DNA from: Pigmentiphaga kullae
GTDB taxonomy: Bacteria; Pseudomonadota; Gammaproteobacteria; Burkholderiales; Burkholderiaceae_B
Direction: 5' to 3'
Assembly: GCF_004216695.1 (NCBI RefSeq)
Contig: NZ_SGXC01000004.1
Span: 186,001 to 250,000, forward strand
Length of the DNA: 64,000 nucleotides
The notes under the pieces are model-generated. The model worked only from the letters and a program-made list of their open reading frames with translations, did no database searches and was not told the origin of the DNA. Made by a program: the position numbers and the translations under genes. Below, one piece after another: positions 26,014-34,568 of this stretch (position 1 is the stretch's first letter; every line of letters begins with the position of its first letter).

Positions 26014-28424
26014 TGACCGACAAGGATACGAGCGGCTCGTCCGCGGCGACGGAAAAGGGAGTCGGGGCGCGCCTGCGCCGCCGGGAGGACTGGCGCCACC
26101 TGCGGGGGCGCGGGCAGTTCGTCGGCGACATCCGCGTACCGGGCATGCTGGAGGTCGCGTTCGTTCGCAGCTCCAGCGCCCATGGCATCGTGCGCGACAT
26201 CGTCGTTCCCGACGAATACCGCGACCAGGTATTCACCGCCCGGGACTTCCCCGGCGTCAAGCCCATCGTGGCGGTTCCCAAGGTCGACGGCTTCAAGTAT
26301 TCCGAGCATCCGGCGCTGGCCACCGACCGCGTCCGCTTCGCCGGCGAGCCGGTGGCGATGGCCATCGCGCCCACGCGGGCCATGGCCGAAGATATCGCCG
26401 ATTCGGTGTTCGTCGATATCGAGGAATTGCCGGCCGTGGTCGACACCGTGGCGGCCACGCTGCCCGGCGCTCCCCTGATCCGCGAGGAGTGGGGCGACAA
26501 CGTGTACGTGGCGCGCGACGCCGAGTTCGGCGACCTGGCCGCCGCGCGGCGCGAGGCCGCGGTGGTGATCGAGCGCGAGTACCGGATGAACCGCCAGTCC
26601 GCCGTCCCGCTGGAAGGGCGAGCCATCCTGGCGGTATGGGACGACCGGCTGGACGAGCTGTGCGTCTACACGGGCAGCCAGTCACCGCACCAGACGCGGG
26701 TGGGCATGGCGCAGGTGCTGGGTATCGAGGAGCGGCGGCTGCGGCTCATCTCGCCCGACATGGGCGGCGGTTTCGGCGCCAAGCGCGTGCTGTATCCGGA
26801 AGAGCTGATGGTGGCGGCGCTGGCGCTCAAGCTCAGGCGGCCGGTCCGCTGGCTGGACGACAAGCGGGAGCATCTGCTGAGCGCCATCCATTGCCGCGAA
26901 CATCACCACAAGGTGAAGGCCTACGCCGACGCGCGCGGCCGTATCCTGGGCCTGGACGTGGAGGTCTACGTGGATGCGGGGGCCTATTCGCACTGGCCCA
27001 ACAGCCCCTTCATGGAGACGGGCATGGTGGCCAAGAACATTCCCGGTCCCTACGACGTGCCCAGTTACCGGTGCCGCAGCTATACCGTGGCCACCAACAA
27101 GTCTCCCATCGGCGCGTACCGGGGCGTGGCGCGTCCGGCGGCCTGTTTCACCATCGAGCGGACGATCGACGAGATCGCCCACGCCGTGGGCCGCGAGCCC
27201 TGGGAGGTCAGGGTGGAGAACATGGTGCCCGAGCACGCCATGCCGTACCGGTCCATCACCAACCTGGTCTTCGACACCGGCAACTACGGCGAATCGGTGT
27301 GGCGCGCCGCCGGGCTGATCGAACTGGCCGGGGTGCGGGCGCGCCAGAAGCAGGGCGAGGCCGATGGCCGGCTGATCGGCGTGGGCTTTGCCGCGTTCAC
27401 CGAGCAGACCGCGCACGGCTGCGGGGAATGGGTCTCGCGCGGCACACCGGTGATTCCGGGCTACGAGTCGGCCACGGCGCGGATGATGCCCGATGGATCG
27501 CTGATGCTGATGGTGGGTATCGTGTCGCATGGGCAGGGCCTGGAGACGGCCTTGTCTCAGGTCGCCCATCAGGAACTGAGCATAGATCCGGTCCACGTGT
27601 CGGTCCGGCATGGCGACACGCAGGTCTCGCCGTTCGGCATGGGTACCTTCGCTTCGCGCAGCATGGTCATGTCGGGAGGCGCGGTGGCCAAGGCGTGCCG
27701 GTTGCTGCGCGCCAAGATGGCGGCCATCGCCGCGTACGCCATGAAGTGCGAGGCCGAGGCGCTGCGCTTCGAGGAGGGGCGCGTGCACGGCCCCGAAGGG
27801 TCGATGGGCTTCGACGAGATCGGCCGCATCGCGCATCTGCGGCAGGAGGCGCTGCCGCCGGGCATGGAGCCCCTGCTGGACGTGACGACGACCTACGAGC
27901 CGCAGGTCGACACCGGGGTGTTCACCTATGCGACGCATGCGGCGGTGGTGGCCGTGGACCCGGACACCGGCAAGGTCGACCTGCTGGACTACGCCTGCGT
28001 CGAGGACTGCGGCACCGTGGTCAATCCCATGATCGTCGATGGCCAGATCATCGGCGGCATCGTGCAGGGCATAGGCACGGCGCTGTACGAAGAGATTCCC
28101 TACGACGAGAACGGGCAGCCGCTGGCCACGACGCTGGGCGATTACCTGATGCCGGGCGCGCCCGAGGCGCCGCCCATCAGGATCGGCCACATGGTGACGC
28201 CCACGCCGCACACCGAATACGGCATGAAGGGCATGGGCGAGGGCGGCGCGATCCCGCCGCCGGCCGCGATCGCCAACGCGGTGCGCGACGCGCTGCGCGG
28301 CCTGGGCGCCGAGTTGAACGAAACGCCCATGACGCCGCAGCGCGTGCGGGCGGCCATCGTCGCGGCCGCCGCGGGCACGCCGCGCGCGGCCCGGGCGCGC
28401 CGGGAAGGCGAGGTGGTGCGATGA
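26013..28424 (+). CDS. Xanthine dehydrogenase/CO dehydrogenase family molybdopterin-binding large subunit
   Basis: An 803-residue molybdenum hydroxylase large subunit, normal length. GFGAKR near residue 253 lies in the pterin-binding DMGGGFGAKR. The active-site loop reads A-Y-R-G-V-A-R near residue 369, i.e. the form-II pattern and not the AYxCSFR of true CO dehydrogenase. The conserved catalytic Glu is in GMKGMGEGG near residue 740. Such enzymes insert an oxygen from water next to a ring nitrogen or into an aldehyde. Together with the FAD and 2Fe-2S subunits encoded next it makes a complete three-subunit hydroxylase. Confidence 0.93.
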   Translation: MTDKDTSGSSAATEKGVGARLRRREDWRHLRGRGQFVGDIRVPGMLEVAFVRSSSAHGIVRDIVVPDEYRDQVFTARDFPGVKPIVAVPKVDGFKYSEHPALATDRVRFAGEPVAMAIAPTRAMAEDIADSVFVDIEELPAVVDTVAATLPGAPLIREEWGDNVYVARDAEFGDLAAARREAAVVIEREYRMNRQSAVPLEGRAILAVWDDRLDELCVYTGSQSPHQTRVGMAQVLGIEERRLRLISPDMGGGFGAKRVLYPEELMVAALALKLRRPVRWLDDKREHLLSAIHCREHHHKVKAYADARGRILGLDVEVYVDAGAYSHWPNSPFMETGMVAKNIPGPYDVPSYRCRSYTVATNKSPIGAYRGVARPAACFTIERTIDEIAHAVGREPWEVRVENMVPEHAMPYRSITNLVFDTGNYGESVWRAAGLIELAGVRARQKQGEADGRLIGVGFAAFTEQTAHGCGEWVSRGTPVIPGYESATARMMPDGSLMLMVGIVSHGQGLETALSQVAHQELSIDPVHVSVRHGDTQVSPFGMGTFASRSMVMSGGAVAKACRLLRAKMAAIAAYAMKCEAEALRFEEGRVHGPEGSMGFDEIGRIAHLRQEALPPGMEPLLDVTTTYEPQVDTGVFTYATHAAVVAVDPDTGKVDLLDYACVEDCGTVVNPMIVDGQIIGGIVQGIGTALYEEIPYDENGQPLATTLGDYLMPGAPEAPPIRIGHMVTPTPHTEYGMKGMGEGGAIPPPAAIANAVRDALRGLGAELNETPMTPQRVRAAIVAAAAGTPRAARARREGEVVR

Positions 28425-29254
28425 AGGCCGCGCCGTTTTCCTATCGCCGCGCCGCGACCCTGGACGAGGCGCTGGCCGCCGGCGGCGAGACCTCCCGCTT
28501 CCTGGCCGGCGGCCAGTCGCTGGTGCCGATGATGAACCTGCGCCTGACGCTGGCGGACACCATGATCGACATCTCGGGACTGGCCGAGTTGCGGCGCAGC
28601 GGGCGCGAGGGCGACCGCGTGTTCATCGGCGCGGGCGTCACGCACGCCATGATCGAGGACGGCAGGATCGAGGACCCGTCGCGCGGCTATCTGCGGCACG
28701 TGGCCGGCGGCATTGCCTTTCGTTCGGTGCGCAATCGCGGCACGCTGGGCGGCAGCCTGGCCCATGCCGACCCCGCGGCGGACTGGCCCACGGCGCTGCT
28801 GGCCCTGGGTGCCGAGGCCGTCGTCCGCGGCGCCGGCGGCGAGCGCCGGCTGCCGCTCACGCAATTCCAGCTCGGGTTGATGGAGACCGCGCTGCGGCCG
28901 GACGAGATCCTGGTTGGCGTGACCGTGCCGGTGCTGTCCGATCTTGCCCGGTGGAGCTATCGGAAATTCTGCCGGAAATCGGGCGAGTTCGCCCATTCCA
29001 TCGCGGCCGCCGTATGCGATCCGCGGCGCGAACTGGCCGAGGTGGTGCTGGGCGCGGCGGCGGACAAGCCGTGCCGGCTGGGGCGCGCGTCGGCGCTGCT
29101 GGCCGACGGGGCGCGGGTCGATCCGCAACAGCTCGGGCAGGTGGTGGACGAGGACGTGCGGGACGCCACGGGGCTGGCCGCGTCGTCCTACGAATTCCAT
29201 CTGCATCGGACCATGGTCGTGCGCGCCTGCGCGCACTTGCGGGAGCAGACATGA
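28421..29254 (+). CDS. Molybdenum hydroxylase FAD-binding middle subunit (CoxM/XdhB type)
   Basis: A 277-residue FAD-binding subunit. FLAGGQSLVPMMNLRL near residue 27 and VRNRGTLGGSLAHADPAADWP near residue 103 are the two FAD-contact motifs of the PCMH-type fold. The shorter-than-usual C-terminal domain still carries FCRKSGEFAHS. Its ATG overlaps the stop of the large-subunit gene by four bases. It passes electrons from the iron-sulfur subunit to the final acceptor. Confidence 0.92.
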   Translation: MKAAPFSYRRAATLDEALAAGGETSRFLAGGQSLVPMMNLRLTLADTMIDISGLAELRRSGREGDRVFIGAGVTHAMIEDGRIEDPSRGYLRHVAGGIAFRSVRNRGTLGGSLAHADPAADWPTALLALGAEAVVRGAGGERRLPLTQFQLGLMETALRPDEILVGVTVPVLSDLARWSYRKFCRKSGEFAHSIAAAVCDPRRELAEVVLGAAADKPCRLGRASALLADGARVDPQQLGQVVDEDVRDATGLAASSYEFHLHRTMVVRACAHLREQT

Positions 29255-29721
29255 AGCTTGCATTGACAGTGAACGGCGCGCCGGTGGCGGGCGAGATCGA
29301 GGACCGCATGACGCTGGCCGATTTCGTCCGCGACCACTGCGGGCTGACCGGTACCCATCTGGGCTGCGAGCACGGCGTGTGCGGCGCCTGTTCGGTGCTG
29401 GTGGACGGCGAGCCCGTGCGGGCATGCATCACGCTGGCGGCCGCGGTCGAGGGCAGGGCGGTGACGACCATCGAAGGCTTCGAGGACGATGCCGCGATGG
29501 CGGTCATCCGCGAATGCTTTGCCGAGGCCCATGGGCTGCAATGCGGCTTCTGCACGCCCGGCATGGTCATCATGGTGCGCGATGCGCTGGCGCGCGGCTG
29601 CTGCGGATCGGAACGCCAGATCCGCGACCAGTTGGCCGGCAACCTGTGTCGCTGCACCGGCTATGCCGGCATCGTCAAGGCCACCGAAATGGCGCGCGAC
29701 CGGCTGGCCAAGGCCGGTTGA
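29251..29721 (+). CDS. Molybdenum hydroxylase 2Fe-2S small subunit (CoxS type)
   Basis: A 156-residue iron-sulfur subunit with both clusters. The plant-ferredoxin-like set is G-C-E-H-G-V-C-G-A-C plus a later Cys in V-R-A-C. The second, helical cluster has C-G-F-C-T-P-G-M and C-R-C-T-G-Y. All eight ligands are present. ATGA overlap with the middle subunit. An extra Cys pair, ARGCCGSER, lies between the second-cluster motifs and is unusual but is not a cluster ligand. Confidence 0.94.
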   Translation: MKLALTVNGAPVAGEIEDRMTLADFVRDHCGLTGTHLGCEHGVCGACSVLVDGEPVRACITLAAAVEGRAVTTIEGFEDDAAMAVIRECFAEAHGLQCGFCTPGMVIMVRDALARGCCGSERQIRDQLAGNLCRCTGYAGIVKATEMARDRLAKAG

Positions 29722-29751
29722 ATCCGAAACTCCTTCAAGGACATTCCATTC

Positions 29752-30201
29752 ATGAACATCACCGGAGAGCGGCAACTGGCCGTCGATCGGCAGGCCGCCT
29801 GGGAAAGCCTGTTCGATCCTGCCATCCTGCAGCAGTGCATACCCGGCTGCGTATCGGTCGAACGCGAGGACGAGACGCGCTACAGGGCCGTGGTCGTGAT
29901 GGCCATCGGCCCCGTCAAGGCGCGGTTTTCAGGGACCTTCGCCATCGCCGATGCGCAGGCGCCAGGGCGCTGCCGGCTGGTGTTCGAGGGGAGCGGCGGG
30001 GCGGCGGGACTGGCGAAGGGTGGCGCCGATGTGGTGCTGGACCCCGCTGACGGCGGTACGCGCCTGGCCTATGATGCCCAGGCTCAGGTCGCAGGCAAAT
30101 TGGCCCAGGTGGGAGCACGATTGATCGAGGGAGTCGCCAGGAAGCTCGCGGGAGAATTCTTCGATCGCTTCGAGACGGCGGTCACGGCGGGCCAGACCTG
30201 A
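29752..30201 (+). CDS. CoxG-like SRPBCC family protein
   Basis: A 149-residue START/SRPBCC-fold protein of the CO dehydrogenase subunit G group. It shows the typical N-terminus with R-Q-A-A-W-E-S-L-F-D-P-A-I-L-Q-Q-C-I-P-G-C and the C-terminal helix GARLIEGVARKLAGEFF. CoxG-like proteins are membrane recruiters or substrate/quinone chaperones for molybdenum hydroxylases. AAGGAC precedes the ATG by about eight bases. It is the last enzyme-associated gene of the operon, 30 bases after the 2Fe-2S subunit. Confidence 0.88.
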   Translation: MNITGERQLAVDRQAAWESLFDPAILQQCIPGCVSVEREDETRYRAVVVMAIGPVKARFSGTFAIADAQAPGRCRLVFEGSGGAAGLAKGGADVVLDPADGGTRLAYDAQAQVAGKLAQVGARLIEGVARKLAGEFFDRFETAVTAGQT

Positions 30202-30294
30202 TCCGCCCACGCCGCACGGCGGGAGCCCGGCGCGAAAACCGCGCTGCAACACGTCCAGGGTTGTTCGAGCGGTGTCTTTCGAAGGCTCGCAATC

Positions 30295-31311
30295 ATGAGA
30301 AAGCTTTCCCTGCGTCACCTGCGGGGTTTCGTCGCCATTGCCGAAACCGGTTCGTTCACGCTGGCGGCCGCGCGGCTGTTCCATACGCAATCGTCCCTGA
30401 CTGCCACCATCCAGCAATTCGAGGAGGCGGTCGGACTGAAACTGTTCGACCGCACGACGCGGCGCGTGGTCCTGACCGACGATGCCGTCCGTTTCAAGGC
30501 CGTGGCCGAGCGCATCCTGCGGGACTTCGACAACGCCATCGGGGATCTCCAGGCCATCGCCAAGAGCCAGCGGGGGCACGTGCGCATCGCCGCCGCGCCG
30601 TCGATGATCATGCACATCCTGACCCCGGCCCTGGCGGCGTTTCGGCGGGCCTATCCCGCCATCACCGTGTCGGTGCGCGACGGCGGATCGGACAAGATCG
30701 AGCGCGCCGTGCTCGACGGCGAGGTCGATTTCGGGCTGTGCAGCCGCCTCAACAACTATCCCGAACTCAATTACGTGCCCATGCTGGCCGACCCGTTCGG
30801 CGTGATCTTCCCCAACGATCACCCCCTGGCCTGTACCAATGGTCCGATCAAGTGGTCGGAACTGGCGCAGTACGACTACATCGGGCTGACGGGGGACACC
30901 GGCATCGGCGCCTTCCTGGAGAACTATCCGGAGCTGGGCCTGCACGAACGGGCCCAGTTGCACGACAACGTGTCCAGCACCCATTCCCTTTACGCCATGC
31001 TGGGCCTGGGCGGGAAAATCTCGGTGGTGCCCGCGCTGGCCGCCCAGGCGGGACCGCTGAACGAGCTGAAGTTCCGGGAGTTGTGCGAACCCCGCATTTC
31101 GCGGGAAATATGCCTGGCCACCAGGCACCTTCGTTCTTTTTCGGTCAATACCCGCCGTATTCTCGAAGTGCTGATGACCACCATCCAGGATGCCGGCAAC
31201 CTGAGCGGCGTCGAGGTCATCCTGGACCAACGCTGGTCCTCGCCTGAGACCTGGGAGAGCGCCCCCGCACGTGGTGGACAGCCCGACGCGCGGCAGTTGA
31301 TGGAGCTTTAG
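30295..31311 (+). CDS. LysR-type transcriptional regulator at the end of the hydroxylase operon
   Basis: A 338-residue LysR regulator, slightly long because of a C-terminal tail after about residue 300. The winged helix occupies residues 1-62 (LRHLRGFVAIAETGSFTLAAARLFHTQSSLT). It lies 93 bases downstream of coxG on the same strand and is the best candidate controller of the operon starting at 18234, though it is not divergent from it, which is atypical for LysR genes. Its stop overlaps the convergent hydroxyacid dehydrogenase gene by four bases. Confidence 0.9.
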   Translation: MRKLSLRHLRGFVAIAETGSFTLAAARLFHTQSSLTATIQQFEEAVGLKLFDRTTRRVVLTDDAVRFKAVAERILRDFDNAIGDLQAIAKSQRGHVRIAAAPSMIMHILTPALAAFRRAYPAITVSVRDGGSDKIERAVLDGEVDFGLCSRLNNYPELNYVPMLADPFGVIFPNDHPLACTNGPIKWSELAQYDYIGLTGDTGIGAFLENYPELGLHERAQLHDNVSSTHSLYAMLGLGGKISVVPALAAQAGPLNELKFRELCEPRISREICLATRHLRSFSVNTRRILEVLMTTIQDAGNLSGVEVILDQRWSSPETWESAPARGGQPDARQLMEL

Positions 31312-32246
31312 GGTATCGGGTTCAACACCTGTCCGGTGCGGAAATACGCATCCAGGTTGTCGCACACGCGGGCTTCCATGTCAGCCCGCGATTCGCGGGT
31401 GAAGCCGGCGATGTGCGAGACGGCCACCACGTTGTCCATCTCCAGCAGGGCCTGGGGCACGTCGGGTTCGTTCTCGAACACGTCCAGGCCCGCGCCGCCC
31501 AGGCGGCCCGCCTGCAGTGCCCGGACCAGCGCGGCTTCGTCGACCACGCTGCCGCGCGCGATGTTGACCAGGATGCCGGACGGGCCCAGGGCTTCCAGGA
31601 CTTCGGCATTCACCAGATGGCGGGTGGCCGCGCCGCCGGGGCAGGCCACCACCAGGAAATCGGCCCAGCGGGCCAGTTCCACCAGCGAGGGCTCGTGCCG
31701 GCAGGGGGAGCCCGCGACCGGCCGGCGCGTGTGGTAGCGCACGTCCATGTCGAAACCGGCGGCACGCCGGCCGATGGCCTGGCCGATGCCGCCGAAGCCC
31801 AGCAGGCCCATGTTCTTGCCGTGCACGCGCGTCATCAGCGGGCGCTGGCCCGTTTTCCAGCCGCCCGCCCGCACGAAGCGGGTGGTGACGGAAATGCCGC
31901 GCGCCGCGTCGATCGCCAGTCCCATGGCCAGGTCGGCGACGCAGCCGTCCAGCACTTCCGGGGTATTGCTGATCTGCATGCCCTGGCGCCTGGCGGTGTC
32001 GATGTCTATCCGGTCGTAGCCCACGCCGAAATTGGCGATGACGCGGGCGTTGGGCAGCGCCGCCAGGATGTCGGCGCCGCAGGCGTCCCGCACGTGGATC
32101 GCGATGCCCTCGATGCCGGCCCCGTGTCCGGCCAGGAAGGAGGCGGGATCGGCCTGCTTCCACAGGGGGGCCACGTCGTAGTCGCGCGCCAGGCGGGCGT
32201 CGACGGCGGGCGTGATGGAGGCGATCTGCAGGATGCGGTGCTTCAT
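31308..32246 (-). CDS. D-2-hydroxyacid dehydrogenase, copy 2
   Basis: A 312-residue paralogue of the protein at 10932-11867, about 85% identical by eye. GFGGIG at residues 150-155 and the triad R231, E260, H278 are kept, so it should be an active NAD(P)-dependent reductase of a small 2-oxoacid. Differences cluster in the first 50 residues and near residues 181-189. AGGACTCTCCCG precedes the ATG. Unlike copy 1 it stands alone, between a convergent LysR gene and the glyA leader, read away from the riboswitch. Confidence 0.92.
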   Translation of the reverse strand: MKHRILQIASITPAVDARLARDYDVAPLWKQADPASFLAGHGAGIEGIAIHVRDACGADILAALPNARVIANFGVGYDRIDIDTARRQGMQISNTPEVLDGCVADLAMGLAIDAARGISVTTRFVRAGGWKTGQRPLMTRVHGKNMGLLGFGGIGQAIGRRAAGFDMDVRYHTRRPVAGSPCRHEPSLVELARWADFLVVACPGGAATRHLVNAEVLEALGPSGILVNIARGSVVDEAALVRALQAGRLGGAGLDVFENEPDVPQALLEMDNVVAVSHIAGFTRESRADMEARVCDNLDAYFRTGQVLNPIP

Positions 32247-32347
32247 CGGGAGAGTCCTGGAAGTCGGTTGTCGGTCGCGGTCAGGCCGCCACGATAGCCC
32301 ATGTTGCGCCGCCGCGCAGACCGATGCCGGGGCGTGCGAGTCTGGGG

Positions 32348-32353
32348 TAAACT
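32348..32353 (+). promoter_or_regulatory. Possible -10 box of the glyA riboswitch transcript
   Basis: TAAACT lies 14 bases before the first base of the ZTP riboswitch, the distance expected if transcription starts close to the aptamer. No convincing -35 element is seen 16-18 bases upstream. Confidence 0.35.
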
Positions 32354-32366
32354 AATCCTTGCCTTC

Positions 32367-32432
32367 ACCCTGCGTGACTGGCGACTCTAGGCCACCGGGC
32401 CTAGGTGGGTTTACCACAAGGAAGCGCAGGGT
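32367..32432 (+). promoter_or_regulatory. ZTP (pfl motif) riboswitch upstream of glyA
   Basis: The outer stem P1 is perfect: ACCCTGCG (32367-32374) pairs with CGCAGGGT (32425-32432). Directly after the 5' arm comes TGACTGGCGA, the conserved strand of ZTP aptamers. A hairpin CTAGGCC/GGCCTAG follows, then GTGG-GTTTA-CCAC and AAGGAAGC leading into the 3' arm, the expected place of the second conserved strand. ZTP riboswitches sense Z-nucleotides that build up when 10-formyl-THF is short and switch on one-carbon genes such as glyA, exactly the gene found downstream. Confidence 0.85.
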
Positions 32433-32654
32433 TCCGGCGGTTCGGTTCGTCTCATCCGGGGCGCGGCCGCGCCGCCCGCCGTTCGCCTGGGCAGCCGTTA
32501 GGCAGATTCGTAGATCGCGTCACGCCGTCTTTCGTTTCGGCTGCCCTGCCGCGCAGGCGCAGCAGGGCGATGTGGCGCGGTTTCCGTCATATCGGCTGGC
32601 CGTCGCGTTGAACCCGTCGGTTGGCCCCCCGTTCTGCACAGGAAGGAAACCGTC
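32433..32654 (+). other. Long leader between the riboswitch and glyA
   Basis: These 222 bases contain no supported gene. GGGCAGCCG (32489-32497) can pair with CGGCTGCCC about 40 bases later, and further GC-rich hairpins are possible, but no T-run marks an intrinsic terminator. The leader ends in AGGAAGGAAACC, a strong ribosome-binding site for glyA. The expression platform is not obvious from sequence alone. Confidence 0.5.
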
Positions 32655-33902
32655 ATGTTCGACCGCAACCGCACCATCGCCCAGGCCGATCCCGAACTCT
32701 GGTCCGCCATCGAGCTGGAAAACCAGCGCCAGGAACAGCACATCGAGCTGATCGCCTCGGAAAACTACGCCAGCCCCGCCGTCATGCAGGCCCAGGGCAC
32801 GCAGCTCACCAACAAGTACGCCGAAGGCTATCCCGGCAAGCGCTATTACGGCGGCTGCGAGTTCGTGGACATCGTCGAGCAGCTGGCCATCGACCGCGCC
32901 AAGCAGATCTTCGGCGCCGATGCCGTGAACGTGCAGCCCAACTCGGGCTCGCAGGCCAACCAGGGCGTGTACATGGCCGTGCTCAAGCCCGGCGACACCG
33001 TGCTGGGCATGAGCCTGGCCGAGGGCGGCCACCTGACGCACGGCTCGCCGGTCAATGCCTCGGGCAAGCTGTACAACTTCCTGTCCTACGGCCTGAACGC
33101 CCAGGAAGAAATCGACTACGACCAGGTCGCGCGCCTGGCCGCCGAGCACAAGCCCAAACTGATCGTGGCCGGCGCCTCGGCCTACGCGCTGCGCATCGAC
33201 TTCGCCCGTTTCGCCGAGATCGCCAAGGCCAGCGGCGCGCTGTTCATGGTGGACATCGCCCACTACGCCGGCCTGGTCGCCGGCGGCGCCTATCCCAATC
33301 CGGTCCCGCACGCCGATTTCGTCACCTCGACCACGCACAAGTCGCTGCGCGGCCCGCGCGGCGGCCTGATCATGTGCAAGGCCGAGTTCGAGAAGGCCGT
33401 CAACTCCGCCATCTTCCCGGGCATCCAGGGCGGTCCGCTGGAGCACGTCATCGCCGCCAAGGCCGTGGCCTTCAAGGAAGCGCTGGATCCCTCGTTCAAG
33501 CAGTACGCCGCCCAGGTCGTGGCCAACGCCAAGGCGATGGCCGAGACGCTGGTCGAGCGCGGCCTGCGCATCGTGTCGGGACGCACCGAGAGCCACGTCA
33601 TGCTGGTGGACCTGCGCGCCAAGGGCATCACGGGCAAGGACGCCGAACTGGCGCTGGGCCAGGCCCACATCACGGTCAACAAGAACGCCATCCCGAACGA
33701 TCCGGAAAAGCCCTTCGTGACCAGCGGCGTGCGCGTCGGCTCGCCGGCCATGACCACGCGCGGCTTCAAGGAAGACGAGGCCCGCCTGACCGCCAACCTC
33801 ATCGCCGACGTGCTGGACAACCCGCGCGACGAGGCCAACATCGCGGCCGTGCGCGAGCGCGTCAACGCCTTGACCGCGAAGTTCCCGGTCTACGGTGGGT
33901 AG
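32655..33902 (+). CDS. glyA: Serine hydroxymethyltransferase
   Basis: A 415-residue PLP enzyme converting serine and tetrahydrofolate to glycine and 5,10-methylene-THF, the main source of one-carbon units. Visible are [15 protein letters not shown] near residue 32, [11 protein letters not shown], the PLP-lysine motif [15 protein letters not shown] near residue 225 and the C-terminal [17 protein letters not shown]. Full length, with a strong AGGAAGG site before the ATG. It is preceded by a ZTP riboswitch and followed by nrdR and ribD. Confidence 0.97.
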   Translation: MFDRNRTIAQADPELWSAIELENQRQEQHIELIASENYASPAVMQAQGTQLTNKYAEGYPGKRYYGGCEFVDIVEQLAIDRAKQIFGADAVNVQPNSGSQANQGVYMAVLKPGDTVLGMSLAEGGHLTHGSPVNASGKLYNFLSYGLNAQEEIDYDQVARLAAEHKPKLIVAGASAYALRIDFARFAEIAKASGALFMVDIAHYAGLVAGGAYPNPVPHADFVTSTTHKSLRGPRGGLIMCKAEFEKAVNSAIFPGIQGGPLEHVIAAKAVAFKEALDPSFKQYAAQVVANAKAMAETLVERGLRIVSGRTESHVMLVDLRAKGITGKDAELALGQAHITVNKNAIPNDPEKPFVTSGVRVGSPAMTTRGFKEDEARLTANLIADVLDNPRDEANIAAVRERVNALTAKFPVYGG

Positions 33903-33906
33903 TAGG

Positions 33907-34051
33907 GCCCACCCCCTACGCCCTTCGGGCGCCCCCTCGAGGGGGCGGCGCTGGCGGACCGGGAGGAAAGCCCACCCCCTACGCCCTTCGGGCGCCCCCT
34001 CAAGGGGGCGGCGCTGGCGGACCGGCAAAGCCGGATCCGCGGCGCCCTGGA
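33907..34051. repeat. Tandem intergenic repeat, family copy 1 (two 56-base units plus tail)
   Basis: Two units (33907-33962 and 33970-34025) share 55 of 56 bases and repeat every 63 bases, each containing GCCCTTCGGGCG and the near-palindrome CCCCCTCNAGGGGG. A tail with GGATCC/CCGG symmetry runs to 34051. Blocks of the same element occur in reverse orientation at 53163-53324 and as a variant at 54924-54997, so this is an interspersed repeat. It fills the glyA-nrdR gap and could form strong RNA hairpins that end or stabilise glyA mRNA. Confidence 0.8.
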
Positions 34052-34088
34052 GGGGGGGGGCTAGGTTGCAGAGGATCGAGGACCATAC

Positions 34089-34562
34089 ATGAAGTGTCCT
34101 TTCTGTCGCCATGAGGACACCCAGGTGATGGACACCCGGGTGTTGGAAGAAGGCAGCGCCATTCGCCGGCGCCGCCGCTGCACGCATTGCGATCGTCGTT
34201 TCACCACCTACGAGCGGGTGGAGCTGTCGCTGCCGGCGGTGGTCAAGCGCAATGGCAGCCGGTCGGAGTACGACCAGGGCAAGCTGCGCGGCAGCCTGAT
34301 GCTGGCGCTGCGCAAGCGGGCCGTCAGCGCCGACGCGGTGGAAGCCGCCGTCACCCGCATCGAGGAAGCCCTGATGACCAGCGGCCTGCGCGAAGTGCCG
34401 TCCGAGCGCGTGGGCGAACTGGTCATGCAGGAGCTCAAGAAACTCGACAAGATCGCCTACATCCGCTTTGCCTCGGTCTACAAGAGCTTCGAGGATGTGG
34501 ACGAGTTCACCGACGTCGTGCGCGAGATCCAGGGGCCCCGGCCTCCCGCCACGAAGTCCTGA
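34089..34562 (+). CDS. nrdR: Transcriptional repressor NrdR
   Basis: A 157-residue repressor of ribonucleotide reductase genes. The N-terminal zinc ribbon has M-K-C-P-F-C and the second pair [12 protein letters not shown] near residue 32. The ATP-cone domain starts about residue 48 ([27 protein letters not shown]). Length and architecture are standard. It lies between glyA and ribD, a common order in Betaproteobacteria, and is separated from ribD by only six bases, so the two are probably co-transcribed. Confidence 0.97.
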   Translation: MKCPFCRHEDTQVMDTRVLEEGSAIRRRRRCTHCDRRFTTYERVELSLPAVVKRNGSRSEYDQGKLRGSLMLALRKRAVSADAVEAAVTRIEEALMTSGLREVPSERVGELVMQELKKLDKIAYIRFASVYKSFEDVDEFTDVVREIQGPRPPATKS

Positions 34563-34568
34563 CCGCCG

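Noticed and set aside
26013-30201. Carbon monoxide dehydrogenase (CoxLMS plus CoxG)
   Set aside because: The active-site loop is AYRGVAR, not the AYxCSFR of genuine form-I CO dehydrogenase, and no coxDEF genes are present. A heterocycle or aldehyde hydroxylase is more likely.
32359-32751. Plus-strand open frame overlapping the riboswitch and the start of glyA
   Set aside because: Arg/Pro-rich composition, no family resemblance, and it runs through a structured RNA and into glyA in another frame.
33907-34025. CRISPR array
   Set aside because: Only two units, spaced by seven bases, with no spacers of normal length and no cas genes.
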